Positions 44,328 to 53,017 of a stretch of 64,000 nucleotides of DNA are shown here, in pieces (within the stretch, counting starts at the first letter, position 1; each line of letters opens with the position of its first letter). The stretch is taken from the NCBI RefSeq assembly GCF_009184865.1, contig NZ_CP045096.1:4588001-4652000 (forward strand), in the 5' to 3' direction. The DNA comes from Streptomyces phaeolivaceus. GTDB lineage: Bacteria; Actinomycetota; Actinomycetes; Streptomycetales; Streptomycetaceae. The position numbers and the translations under genes were made by a program. Under the pieces are notes generated by a model. It saw only the letters and a program-made list of their open reading frames with translations, had not been told where the DNA came from and did no database searches.

Positions 44328-45194
44328 ATGGCAAGACCAGTCGGCACCGTGACGCGCGGCACCACCAACCCCAACCGCCTGCGCCGCATGGACCGCTGGA
44401 TCGCGGCGACCCACGGAGCCGAACTCCGCCGCGCCGCCACCCCCCTCGCCGTCGACCTCGGTTACGGCGCCGCCCCCTGGACCGCCGTCGAACTCCTGCG
44501 ACGCCTGCGTGCGACGGCGCCCCGCACCCAGGTGGTCGGCGTCGAGATCGACCCGGCCAGGGTCACGGCGGCGAAACCGTACGAGTGCGAGGGGCTGACC
44601 TTCCGGCACGGCGGCTTCGAGGTACCGGTGCCGGGCCGACCGACCCTGATCCGGGCGGCGAACGTCCTGCGCCAGTACGACGAGGACGAGGTCGCCGCCG
44701 TCTGGGAACGGCTGTGCGCCCTCCTCGAACCGGCCGCGCCCTCACCCCTCCCCGCTTCACCCCTCCCCTCATCCTCCTTCTCCGGGGGCTTTGGGGGCTC
44801 GGGGGGCTCGGGGGGCTCCGGAGGGCTGCTCGTCGAGGGCACCTGTGACGAGATCGGCCGTCGGCACGTCTGGGTCGCGCTCGGTCCGGAGGGCCCCCGC
44901 ACGGTCACCTTCGCCACCCGGCTCGGCTCACTGGACCGCCCCTCCGACCTCGCCGAACGCCTCCCCAAGGCACTCATCCACCGCAACGTCCCCGGCGAAC
45001 CGGTGCACACCTTCCTCCGCGACTTCGACCGCGCCTGGGCCGCCGCGGCGCCGTACGCCTCGTACGGCGCACGCCAGCGCTGGATCCGCACGGTCCGCAC
45101 CCTCAGTACGGACTGGCCGGTCCGGGACGGGGTGAAGCGCTGGCGGCAGGGCGAAGTCACGGTGGCGTGGGAGGCGTTGGCACCGCGCCGCTGA
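44328..45194 (+). CDS. Class I SAM-dependent methyltransferase (288 aa)
   Basis: LAVDLGYGAAPWTAVELLRRL is motif I for SAM binding, VVGVEIDPARV motif II, and RAANVLRQYDEDEVAAVWERL the post-motif region. A flexible SPLPASPLPSSSFSGGFGGSGGSGGSGG insert (44747-44825) interrupts the fold and is another G/C microsatellite. I recall similar proteins next to mshA in Streptomyces; target unknown. ATG at 44328. Confidence 0.83.
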   Translation: MARPVGTVTRGTTNPNRLRRMDRWIAATHGAELRRAATPLAVDLGYGAAPWTAVELLRRLRATAPRTQVVGVEIDPARVTAAKPYECEGLTFRHGGFEVPVPGRPTLIRAANVLRQYDEDEVAAVWERLCALLEPAAPSPLPASPLPSSSFSGGFGGSGGSGGSGGLLVEGTCDEIGRRHVWVALGPEGPRTVTFATRLGSLDRPSDLAERLPKALIHRNVPGEPVHTFLRDFDRAWAAAAPYASYGARQRWIRTVRTLSTDWPVRDGVKRWRQGEVTVAWEALAPRR

Positions 45195-45451
45195 GCGATG
45201 GAGGCCGTCGACTTCGTGACTCAGAGCGACGAAATAGCGACGGACGGGAACGATCGCCTCGGGCCGTTCGTCACACAGTCGGGGCCGATGTCACGCAGGT
45301 GAGAGCGGGAGAGAAACAAGGGGGAGCGAGGAGAAGTGAGTTCTTGCCCGCCTCTGTCGCATTCCGCGACGCCGTGACACGATCACCCGGGCACCGGCAA
45401 GTTACTGACGGTTAACTATTGCTGTTTCTATTGGGGTTGGGGGCAAGGGGT

Positions 45452-46585
45452 ATGGGAGCCGGCAAGCGGAACCTGACCATGGCGGCCGTGGCCGTGGTCT
45501 GCGCGATGACGGTGCTGGGCGCACCGGTCCACGCGTACGCGAGCCAGACGAAACCGACCGAGCCGACCCCGAGCCCCTCGTCCTCCTCTTCACCGTCACC
45601 CTCACCGTCGCCCTTGTCCTCGCCCTCGTCCGCGTCGACGCCCGTGACGAACGAGGAGTTGGAGGCCGTACGCACCAAGCTGGAGGGCCTGTACCACGAC
45701 GCGGCGGTCGCGACGGACGCGTACAACGCGGCCGAGGAGAGGGCCGACCAGCAGTCCGAGGAGCTCGTCGACCTGGCGCACGAGGTCGTCAAGGGCCAGC
45801 AGAAGCTGGACAAGTTGCAGGACCTCATCGGTGCCGCGGCCCGCGCGCAGTACCGCGGCGGCGGCCTTCCGCCCGAGGTGCAGCTGTGGCTGAGCGAGAA
45901 CCCACAGGACTTCCTGGAGGGCGCGGACCGCCTGCGGCAGGGCCAGCTCGCGACCAAGGGGCTGCTCGCCGAAATGACGCGGACCCAGCAGGACTTGGAG
46001 CAGTACTCGAAGGACGCCTCCGCGCGCTGGGAGAAGCTGGAGGCGAACCGCAAGGCCAAGGAGAAGGCCAAGAAGAAGATCAAGAAGCAGATCGCCGCCG
46101 CGCAGGAGCTGGAAGCGCAGCTGGAGGACGACGAGCGGGAGCGGTTGGCGCAGCTGGAGGAGGAGGCCGCGCAGCAGTCGCAGGCCGCGTGGCTGGACTC
46201 CGGCATCCTCGACGAGATCAACGGCAAGGCGTCGCCGCAGGGCAAGAAGGCCGTGAAGTTCGCGACGGACCAGATAGGCAAGTGGTACGAGTGGGGCGCC
46301 GAGGGTCCCGACACATACGACTGCTCCGGCCTCACCAGCCAGGCGTGGGCCGCCGCCGGTCTGACCGTCCCCCGCACGTCCCAGGAGCAGTGGCGTCAGC
46401 TCAAGCACATCGACATCCAGGACATGCGCCCCGGCGACCTCATCATCTACAACGCCGACGCCAGCCATGTGGCCATGTACCTGGGCAACGGCTCGATGGT
46501 CCACGCCCCCCGACCGAACCGAAAGGTGACGATCGCGGGCGCGGGGACGATGCAGATCCTGGGGGTCGTACGACCGGATGCGTGA
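45452..46585 (+). CDS. Secreted NlpC/P60 peptidoglycan hydrolase (377 aa)
   Basis: Signal peptide (MAAVAVVCAMTVLGAPVHAYA), then a Ser/Pro spacer, a long coiled-coil domain (residues 60-240, with NRKAKEKAKKKIKKQI in the middle), and a C-terminal NlpC/P60 domain: YDCSGLTSQAWAAAGLTVPRTSQEQW with the catalytic Cys, RPGDLIIYNADASHVAMYLGNGSMVHAPRP with the His. Cleaves peptide stems in the cell wall; the coiled coil resembles RipA/RpfB-partner hydrolases of actinobacteria. The ATG at 45452 is 8 nt after a GGGGG. Confidence 0.9.
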   Translation: MGAGKRNLTMAAVAVVCAMTVLGAPVHAYASQTKPTEPTPSPSSSSSPSPSPSPLSSPSSASTPVTNEELEAVRTKLEGLYHDAAVATDAYNAAEERADQQSEELVDLAHEVVKGQQKLDKLQDLIGAAARAQYRGGGLPPEVQLWLSENPQDFLEGADRLRQGQLATKGLLAEMTRTQQDLEQYSKDASARWEKLEANRKAKEKAKKKIKKQIAAAQELEAQLEDDERERLAQLEEEAAQQSQAAWLDSGILDEINGKASPQGKKAVKFATDQIGKWYEWGAEGPDTYDCSGLTSQAWAAAGLTVPRTSQEQWRQLKHIDIQDMRPGDLIIYNADASHVAMYLGNGSMVHAPRPNRKVTIAGAGTMQILGVVRPDA

Positions 46586-46639
46586 TCGGGGTGGGCCGGG
46601 TGGGGTGGCCCGTCCGCGCGCTTGAGGCTGGGGTGGGGT

Positions 46640-46790
46640 GGCGGTTCGGGGCTTGAGGCCGGGGTGCGGTGACGGTTCGGGGCTTGAGGCCGGGGTGCGG
46701 TGACGGTTCGGGGCTTGAGGCCGGGGTGCGGTGACGGTTCGGGGCTTGAGGCCGGGGTGCGGTGACGGTTCGGGGCTTGAGGCCGGGGCG
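46640..46790. repeat. 31-bp minisatellite (nearly five copies)
   Basis: Unit GACGGTTCGGGGCTTGAGGC plus CGGGGTGCGGT; copies begin at 46671, 46702, 46733 and 46764, nearly identical, with a diverged first copy from 46641. Confidence 0.92.
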
Positions 46791-46951
46791 TGAGTTGAGG
46801 CCGGGGCCGGGGGTGTGGACGCGGGCCGGAGCGAGCCAGGGCTGTGACGTCAGCCGAGGCCGGGCGTACACCAGGGCTGAGCATCAGCCAAGGCTGAGGC
46901 GTCAGCCAAGGCCGAGGCGTCAGCCAAGGCCGAGGGCTTGAACAAGGCCTG

Positions 46952-47092
46952 GCGCGAGCCAGGGTGTGGCGTCGGCCGAGGCCGGGGCGCGAGCCAGGGT
47001 GTGGCGTCGGCCGAGGCCGGGGCGCGAGCCAGGGTGTGGCGTCGGCCGAGGCCGGGGCGCGAGCCAGGGTGTGGCGTCGGCCGAGGCCGGGG
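46952..47092. repeat. 35-bp minisatellite (four copies)
   Basis: Unit GCGCGAGCCAGGGTGTGGCG plus TCGGCCGAGGCCGGG; exact starts at 46952, 46987, 47022 and 47057. Diverged relatives continue to about 47180. Confidence 0.92.
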
Positions 47093-47674
47093 CACACACC
47101 CGGACCGGGGATGCGAACCAGGGTTGTGGCGTCAGCCGAGGCCAGGGCAGGCACCGGGCCGGGGCGCGAGCCAGGGCTGAGTCAACAGGCGAGGCTGGGC
47201 GTGAACCAAAGCTGGGGCTATGAGTCACAGCGGCGCCATGAGTCATGGCTCGGGACATGTGCCGGGGCCGGGGGCGTGAGCCCGTACGCGAGCGGGCGGG
47301 GTCGAAGGGGCGCAGCCCCTGGGGATGGGACGGGTAGGGGCGGCGGGGGCGAAATCTCCCAGCCTCAGCCCGACAAACATCGCAACTCACCCCAATCCCA
47401 CCGCCACCCCGACCAAACCCGCCACCCACCCACAGCCACAGCCACACACCCACTCCACCCGACCTCGCCCCGCCCCCACCCGACCTCACCCCGCCCCACC
47501 CGCAACCCCCGGCCCCAGCCCCGGGTTGCCAGCCCCCAGCCCCCAACCCCAAGCCCCCAACCCCAGTCACCCACCCCCTCCCCAAGTGACCCACCCCACG
47601 TGACTCTCACCACCTTCACCACCCGGCTCAACCCTCACCGCGTGACATTCGTCATCCCAGGAGAAAGCCCCGCC

Positions 47675-47707
47675 ATGTCCAAGTGCGGTACAGGATGCGG
47701 CATATGA
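47675..47707 (+). CDS. Possible tiny ORF (10 aa, two Cys)
   Basis: The ATG follows AGGAGAA at a good distance and encodes MSKCGTGCGI, then stop, 130 nt before the receiver-PP2C gene. It could be a leader peptide or chance. Confidence 0.3.
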   Translation: MSKCGTGCGI

Positions 47708-47838
47708 CGGCGGCCGTTTGCCGCCCGACGCCCCGCCGAGCATTCCGTTGCGGCGGCGCCGGGCGCTATGGTCCCCGTCGGTGGGTCGAGGTCCCTCGCC
47801 CCACCATGCCCTCGGGGGGAGGGAAGGAACCCAACACG

Positions 47839-49341
47839 ATGCCCGTACCCGTACCGCGGCAGAGAGCGATCCCGGCCGCGGAAAGTGGTCAGGCGCACGC
47901 CGTGTCCGCACCCAGCGGACCGTCCGGAGAGGGGGCGGCCATGAACGCCTCGGCCCTGGCCCCTGCAGACAACTCCACACCCCGGCCCGGCCCCACCGGC
48001 GACCGCGCCCCGGGCCCGACAGGCCTGGGCCCGACAGGCCTGGGCCCGACAGGCCTGGGCCCGACCGGACCCACCGGTCAGACCGGTCCGACCGCGCAGC
48101 CCGGCGGCCCCACCAACCTCACGGTCCTCCTCATCGAGGACGACCCGGCGGGTTCCCTCAACGTGCCCGAACTGCTCGACTCCGCGGGCAAGCCGATCCG
48201 CGTCCGCACCGCCCGCAACCTCACCGAGGCCCAGCGGCTGCTGACCGACGACGTCAACTGCATCCTGCTGGACCTGGCACTCCCGGCCCCGGCCCGCCCC
48301 ACCACCGCGACGGACCCCGACGCGGACACCGAGACGGCCGACGGCCCGGACGACGAACTCGCCGTCCTCAAGCACGTACTGGAGCTGGCCCCCCGCCACG
48401 CCGTCCTCGCCCTCACCGACTCGGGCGACGCCGAACGCGGCACGGAGGCGGTACGGGTCGGCGCCCAGGACTACCTCTTCCGGGACGAAGTGGACGGCCG
48501 TCTGCTGAGCCGCGCGATCCGCTACGCGGTGGAGCGCAAGCGGTCGGACACTGCCGAGCGCCGACTCACGGAGTCCAAGCTGCGCGCCCAGGAGAACGCC
48601 CGTCTGGAGCGCGGCCTGCTGCCGACGCCCCTGCTGGAGGGCTCGTCCCTGCGGTTCGCCGCCCGCTACCGACCCGGCCGTTCGCGCGCCCTGCTCGGCG
48701 GCGACTTCTACGACACCGTCCGCACCCCGGACGGCACCGTGCACGTCATGATCGGCGATGTCTGCGGGCACGGCCCCGACGAGGCGGCGCTCGGAGTGGA
48801 GCTGCGGATCGCCTGGCGGGCGCTGACGTTCGCGGGGCTGTGCGGCGACGAGCTGCTGTCCACACTCCAGCGCGTCCTGGAGCACGAGCGCGAGAGCGAC
48901 GAGATCTTCGCGACGCTCTGCACGGTCGACATCGCGCCCGACGGCCGCCGCGCGGGCCTCTGCCTGGCCGGCCACCCGGCCCCGCTGATCGTCCGCCACG
49001 GCCGCAACGGCCGGCCCACCCCGCCGGCCGAGCTGCTGCCGTACGACAACGGCGGTCCCGCCCTCGGCCTGCTCCCGAACGCCCGCTGGCCGCGCACCCA
49101 GATCGAACTGGGCGCCGCCTGGAGTCTGATGCTCTACACCGACGGCCTGATAGAGGGCCGGATCGGCCAGGGCAAAGAGCGGCTGGGCCAGGACGGCATG
49201 GTGGAGATGGTCCGCCGCCAGCTCGCCGAGGGCCTGCGCGGCGAGGACCTGCTGCGCGCGGCGGTGAGCGAGGTCCGCGACCTCAACGGCGGCGAACTGA
49301 CCGACGACGTGGCGGTCCTCCTACTGGACCGCGAAGCCTGA
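47839..49341 (+). CDS. Receiver-PP2C (RsbU-type) serine phosphatase (500 aa)
   Basis: A disordered N-terminus with collagen-like GPTGLGPTGLGPTG repeats (DNA 48015-48075). A degenerate receiver domain then follows (VLLIEDDPAGSL, CILLDLALPAPA, AVLALTDSGDAERGTEAVRVGAQDYLFRD). The C-terminus is a PP2C/SpoIIE phosphatase (GGDFYDTVRTPDGTVHVMIGDVCGHGPDEAA with metal-binding Asp, LCLAGHPAPLIV, LMLYTDGLIEGR, LTDDVAVLLL). The proteins probably dephosphorylate an anti-sigma-factor antagonist. I chose the ATG at 47839, which has GGGAAGGAA upstream; a longer frame exists. Confidence 0.88.
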   Translation: MPVPVPRQRAIPAAESGQAHAVSAPSGPSGEGAAMNASALAPADNSTPRPGPTGDRAPGPTGLGPTGLGPTGLGPTGPTGQTGPTAQPGGPTNLTVLLIEDDPAGSLNVPELLDSAGKPIRVRTARNLTEAQRLLTDDVNCILLDLALPAPARPTTATDPDADTETADGPDDELAVLKHVLELAPRHAVLALTDSGDAERGTEAVRVGAQDYLFRDEVDGRLLSRAIRYAVERKRSDTAERRLTESKLRAQENARLERGLLPTPLLEGSSLRFAARYRPGRSRALLGGDFYDTVRTPDGTVHVMIGDVCGHGPDEAALGVELRIAWRALTFAGLCGDELLSTLQRVLEHERESDEIFATLCTVDIAPDGRRAGLCLAGHPAPLIVRHGRNGRPTPPAELLPYDNGGPALGLLPNARWPRTQIELGAAWSLMLYTDGLIEGRIGQGKERLGQDGMVEMVRRQLAEGLRGEDLLRAAVSEVRDLNGGELTDDVAVLLLDREA

Positions 49342-49412
49342 CCGGAGCAGGTCTGGGCCGTCAGCTGGGCACCGGCCGGCTGAGCAGCCCTCGGCCCTCG
49401 GCCTCGCCGGGG

Positions 49413-49766
49413 TCACCGACCGCCGTTGTACGGCCCGTACGGACCGTCGCTGCTGGAGCCGCGGCGCCCGCCGCCGCCCCCGCCACCGGAGACCTGCTTG
49501 ACCGCGGGCCGCACATCCACGATGTAGACGATGCTCGCGATGACGCCGATGATCGGCAGGAACGACAGGATCGAGAACAGCCAGCTCACGATGAGGGCGA
49601 TCCCGAGGATGATCAGCCAGAACACCTTGGTCTGCTTGTCCGCCGCACGGAACGCGTCCTCACGCCGGAACGCGGCGTCGAACAGCCCGAACGCGGCGAG
49701 AGCCATCAGGACGATCTTCAGAAGTCCCAGGAACCCCGCGAAGCCCGTCATCAGCATGCCGCCCAC
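49413..49766 (-). CDS. DUF2516-family membrane protein (117 aa)
   Basis: Two to three membrane segments: LLKIVLMALAAFGLFDAAF, VFWLIILGIALIVSWLFSI and FLPIIGVIASIVYIVDVRPAV, joined by RREDAFRAADKQTK. It matches the DUF2516 pattern, followed by a Gly-rich tail ending YGPYNGGR. Start could be any of three closely spaced ATGs. Function unknown. Confidence 0.84.
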   Translation of the reverse strand: MGGMLMTGFAGFLGLLKIVLMALAAFGLFDAAFRREDAFRAADKQTKVFWLIILGIALIVSWLFSILSFLPIIGVIASIVYIVDVRPAVKQVSGGGGGGGRRGSSSDGPYGPYNGGR

Positions 49767-50074
49767 ACCACCCGTTCCATTCGCATTCGCTCTTTCGACG
49801 TCCGGTTTCCGATCTTCCGATCTTCCGATCTTCCGGCCGCCAGGCTCCTACGCGGCCACCGTACCCGTAGAACGGGCCGGCCACCCCAAAGGTGCCCGGC
49901 CCGTCTCCGTACCGTGAGGTGTCACGCGACCACGTCGCGCATACCCCAGATACCCCAGATACCTCCGATATACGCGATGTACGCAATCCATGGGAGGCAC
50001 CGCACGGGCACCTCTCGCTCTGTCACCGACCTCGCCGTCGGCTATGTCGCCCACGCGGAAGCGCGTCCTGCCGC
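49767..50074. other. Intergenic region with short direct repeats
   Basis: 308 nt without a gene. GATCTTCC appears three times in a row (49812-49838), and CCCCAGATA repeats at 49940-49965. It should contain the DUF2516 promoter. Confidence 0.6.
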
Positions 50075-50680
50075 TTACTTGGCAGGCGGGGTGGTCTTCT
50101 TCGCGGTCGTGGTCTTGCGGGCCGGGGCCTTCTTCGGCGCGGGCTTCTTCGCCGCGGCGGGGGCGGGCGCGGCCTGGGCCGGGACCGGCTTCACGGCCGG
50201 CTCGTCCTTGACCTCGACCGGCTGGGTCTTCGGCTCGACGGCGATCGCCAGCTCCTCGATCTCCTCCGCGGCCTCGCCACGCCAGGTCTTCACGGCCTGC
50301 TCACCGTGCTCGGCGACCTTCTCGTACGTCTCCCGGGCCTTGACCGCGTACTCGGCGGCGACGCCGACGCTGCGCAGCGCGAGGTCCTGAGCGGTCTCAC
50401 CGAGCTTCTTCAGGTCGGTGTCGAGGGTGCCGATCAGCTCGGTGACCTTGGTCTGAAGGTTCTCCTGGGTCTCCTTGACCCGGGCGGTCGCCTTCTCCTG
50501 GACGGCCTTCGGGTCGGTCTGGCGTACGGCGTCGATCCTGGCCGGCGCCTCGGCGCGCAGCTGCTCGACGATGCCGGGGACCTTCTTCGCCTGCTGGAGG
50601 GCGAGGTCGGCGGTGCCGGCGGCGAAGTAGAACGGCGTCGGGTCGGAGACGGCCTTGCGGATGTCGTCGGTGATGGCCAT
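50075..50680 (-). CDS. HbhA-like heparin-binding/helical protein (201 aa)
   Basis: MAITDDIRKAVSDPTPFYFAAGTADLALQQAKKVPGIVEQLR is followed by a long helical region and a Lys/Pro/Ala-rich tail (KKPAPKKAPARKTTTAKKTT). This is the layout of mycobacterial heparin-binding haemagglutinin HbhA. In Streptomyces it probably binds wall or DNA polymers, not host heparan. GAGGACC lies ahead of the ATG at 50680. It is the second gene after the XRE regulator on the same strand. Confidence 0.86.
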   Translation of the reverse strand: MAITDDIRKAVSDPTPFYFAAGTADLALQQAKKVPGIVEQLRAEAPARIDAVRQTDPKAVQEKATARVKETQENLQTKVTELIGTLDTDLKKLGETAQDLALRSVGVAAEYAVKARETYEKVAEHGEQAVKTWRGEAAEEIEELAIAVEPKTQPVEVKDEPAVKPVPAQAAPAPAAAKKPAPKKAPARKTTTAKKTTPPAK

Positions 50681-50789
50681 GGTGAGGGTCCTCCGGGTTG
50701 CTTGCTGCTGAGGGTTGTGTGTCGTCATTCCGGTCCACGCGGACGGCTCGGCCACCACAGGCGTCACCACCGCATCCGGCATCGTCGTA

Positions 50790-50870
50790 GTCGAATCGAT
50801 CAACTCGGCCAGCTCGATCAGCTCGATCAGCTCGATCAAATCAGTCGACTCGGCCAACTCGGTCAACTCG
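50790..50870. repeat. AGCTCGATC minisatellite between XRE and HbhA genes
   Basis: About eight 9-nt units of (A)GCTCGATC or ACTCGGTC type lie in the 182-bp gap and just inside the XRE 3' end. Confidence 0.85.
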
Positions 50871-51402
50871 CCGTCTGCCGCGGACCGGCATCGTCGCCGT
50901 CGGCCGTACGAGGGCCGGGGGCCGATGCCTCTCCGGTATCCACCGCGTCAGTCGCCACACCGGTCCCGACCCCACGGCCGCCGACGACGTCGTCACCGTC
51001 GATCTCACTGTCGATCACACGGACGACGTGACTGACGACCTCGCTGTCGATCTCGAACCCGTTCTCCTTGCGGAAGGACTCGTAGATCTGGAGCAGCACC
51101 TGCTTCTGCCGCTCGTTCAGCGTGGGATCGGCGAGGATGACGGCGCGCGTCTCCACCTCGTCGCGATCCCGCTCGGCGTCGAGGATGCCGGCCCGCACGT
51201 ACAGCGTCTCGGCGGAGATCCGCAGCGCCTTGGCGACCTGCTGCAACACCTCCGCGCTCGGCTTGCGCAGCCCGCGCTCGATCTGGCTCAGATACGGATT
51301 GGACACCCCGGCGGCATCGGCGAGCTGCCTGAGCGACAGCCGCGCGTTCCGCCGCTGTTCACGCAGATACTCACCGAGATTGCCGACGTTGAGCGATGCC
51401 AT
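50863..51402 (-). CDS. XRE-family regulator (179 aa)
   Basis: HTH: LGEYLREQRRNARLSLRQLADAAGVSNPYLSQIERGLRKPSAEVLQQVAKALRISAETLYVRAG, then a helical C-terminal region and an acidic tail. The ATG at 51402 has GGGGGC upstream. The perfect inverted repeat at 51429-51456 just ahead of it suggests autoregulation. Probably controls the HbhA-like gene downstream. Confidence 0.88.
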   Translation of the reverse strand: MASLNVGNLGEYLREQRRNARLSLRQLADAAGVSNPYLSQIERGLRKPSAEVLQQVAKALRISAETLYVRAGILDAERDRDEVETRAVILADPTLNERQKQVLLQIYESFRKENGFEIDSEVVSHVVRVIDSEIDGDDVVGGRGVGTGVATDAVDTGEASAPGPRTADGDDAGPRQTAS

Positions 51403-51428
51403 GCCCCCACCATGCCCCACCCCCGCTA

Positions 51429-51456
51429 ACTTTTGCAAGCACCCGCTTGCAAAAGT
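51429..51456. promoter_or_regulatory. Inverted-repeat operator of the XRE gene
   Basis: 12-bp arms ACTTTTGCAAGC / GCTTGCAAAAGT with a 4-bp spacer, 27 nt upstream of the start. Unusually AT-rich for its surroundings. The likely binding site of a regulator dimer. Confidence 0.8.
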
Positions 51457-51476
51457 GCGCTACCCCACTCTCGGCC

Positions 51477-51481
51477 GAGGA
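51477..51481. other. Left copy of 5-bp target-site duplication (GAGGA)
   Basis: GAGGA directly precedes the transposon's TGTGAC end and is repeated right after the other end at 60195-60199. Confidence 0.9.
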
Positions 51482-51530
51482 TGTGACTGAGCACGCTGGT
51501 TGTCACTTGAGCAAGGCAACTGTCACCAAG
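51482..51530. repeat. Left end: terminal inverted repeat and TnsB-type sites
   Basis: The terminal repeat contains TTGTCAC, and CTGTCACC recurs at 51520-51527, where it overlaps the stop codon of the distal tniQ gene. The element is therefore compact at this end. Confidence 0.85.
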
Positions 51531-52800
51531 GCTCGCGCCGGCGATACCCCTCCGAGCGCGCCCCACTGCCATCGCCCTTGGGGATCGGTCCGCGGGCGAT
51601 GATGTCGCCCATCGCCATCATGCTCTTGGGGCGGTTCATGCTGACGATCCGCAGCGGGAACGAGACCCACGCCTCGCGCCGGAGGTAGATCGACAGGGCT
51701 TGATCGACGCAGCTGGCCTGGTGGATGAGCGGCAGCATGAGCTCCCGCGCCTGTTCCTCGTCCGGGGCATCAAGCAGCCGCTCGGCGATTCCGAGCACCG
51801 CGCCCATGAGAAACGGGTCCAGCGGTGGGTCGGTGAAGGGACGCGAGCTGTGCTTCTTCCCAGGCCTGTCACGAAGGGCCGCTGCACGGGCAAGGCGCTC
51901 CTCGGCTTCCCGGTCAATGGCCTCCGCGAGCGCCGGGGTCGCGGCGAAGGAGCGAGCCGCAGGCCAAGAGAGGAACACGAGGCCGAGCAAGGCCCTCAGG
52001 TCGGCGAAGTAGTCAGCGGCGGGGATCAGCCAGCCGACGCTCGGGGTCACGGCCGGGCCGACGGGATCGAGGAGCTTCAGGAGCCGTCGCTGAAGGCCGA
52101 GGAGATGCTCCAGCGTCTGCGGGTCCGGTGCGATCTCGGGACCAGCCCCGACTGGCTCCGCGAGCTGTGCGCCACAGGCTGACTGGAGGCGCCCGACGGT
52201 GCGCGGCGCGATCGTGGTCCGGCATTGCGTCGGATGAAGATCCTCGTCCCAGGGGCGGGCGATGATGCTGTTCATCTCGACCGCGTGGACGGGCTGACGG
52301 CAGGCCGGGCAGTTGGTCCGAAGGAGACGACGATGCCGAGGGCAGGCGAAGACCGGCGGGAGGCGCCAGGAAAGCCGCCAGGCCCCGCCGTGGCGCCGTT
52401 GGATCTCGCTCCTGTCCCCGGTGAGACATTGCGGGCAGTACCTCGGCGTTCGAGTCAGCAGCCACGCGTTGTCGTTGATCATCCTCGCGGCGCTACTGCG
52501 CGGGGTGAACCTCCTGTTCGCCGGCCCGTACCGGCCGGCGAACGAGGAGGTCACCAGTCGGCCGATCTCGTCCGGGGAGAGGCGGGTGGTTCGACTGAAG
52601 AGCCGCACCTGTCCGGGCTCCAGGTCGTGCAGCAGCCGCATGGGGATGCGGAACAGCACGTTCTCCTTACGGCCGCCGGTCAGACCGGTCCAGATGGCGA
52701 TCGCCCCTGGCGAAGTTCCGAGGCGGTGCGCGAGGCGAAGGATGTAGCCGGTCAGCGCCTCGTCGGGGAGTGGGTCGAGGCTGCGGGGCAACGCGCGCAT
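51523..52800 (-). CDS. tniQ: TniQ-family targeting protein, distal copy (425 aa)
   Basis: TniQ fold: LPRSLDPLPDEALTGYILRLAHRLGTSPGAIAIWTGLTG at the N-terminus, then zinc-ribbon motifs RYCPQCL, CPRHRRLL and CPACRQPV, and the C-terminal SVGWLIPAADYFADLRALLGLVFLSWP. It is clearly paralogous to the proximal TniQ at 54358-55611. In Tn7-like systems TniQ/TnsD links the TnsC filament to the target. It is separated from the transposase operon by the membrane-protein gene. ATG start at 52800; the 217-nt gap upstream may hold its own promoter. Confidence 0.9.
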   Translation of the reverse strand: MRALPRSLDPLPDEALTGYILRLAHRLGTSPGAIAIWTGLTGGRKENVLFRIPMRLLHDLEPGQVRLFSRTTRLSPDEIGRLVTSSFAGRYGPANRRFTPRSSAARMINDNAWLLTRTPRYCPQCLTGDRSEIQRRHGGAWRLSWRLPPVFACPRHRRLLRTNCPACRQPVHAVEMNSIIARPWDEDLHPTQCRTTIAPRTVGRLQSACGAQLAEPVGAGPEIAPDPQTLEHLLGLQRRLLKLLDPVGPAVTPSVGWLIPAADYFADLRALLGLVFLSWPAARSFAATPALAEAIDREAEERLARAAALRDRPGKKHSSRPFTDPPLDPFLMGAVLGIAERLLDAPDEEQARELMLPLIHQASCVDQALSIYLRREAWVSFPLRIVSMNRPKSMMAMGDIIARGPIPKGDGSGARSEGYRRREPW

Positions 52801-53017
52801 GACCGCATGTTGCCCCGCGGTGCTGGCCCGAACGCCGTGCTGGCCAAACCACCGGAGAGCAGGTCCGTGTCCCTCCAGACGCTCACACCGCCGTTGGCAC
52901 GTTCTACCACTCCTCCACGGAGGCGAACGCCGAGGTCACCAGCCGTCTAATATCCGAAAAAAACCGGTCGTTGATGCCCTGGCCCGCCCCGTGTACTCCA
53001 CGGCAAGGCCGCCCCTC

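Larger units (their letters stand above)
46586..47838. other. Long intergenic region with minisatellites
   Basis: 1.25 kb without a credible gene except the 11-codon frame at 47675. It holds a 31-bp tandem array (46640-46790), a short GAGGCGTCAGCCAAGGCC array (46890-46935), a 35-bp array (46952-47092) and, from 47370 to 47600, C-rich, G-poor low-complexity sequence (CCCCACCC, CCCCAACC). Confidence 0.85.

Noticed and set aside
45195..45451. ydaO-type c-di-AMP riboswitch ahead of the NlpC/P60 gene
   Set aside because: Such switches often precede wall hydrolases in Streptomyces, but I could not find the conserved blocks in this leader.
46952..47092. Possible CRISPR array
   Set aside because: Repeats are directly tandem with no unique spacers and no cas gene is near.
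47718..50390. 890-codon plus-strand open frame
   Set aside because: An out-of-frame shadow of the PP2C gene that continues antisense to DUF2516 and the HbhA-like gene.
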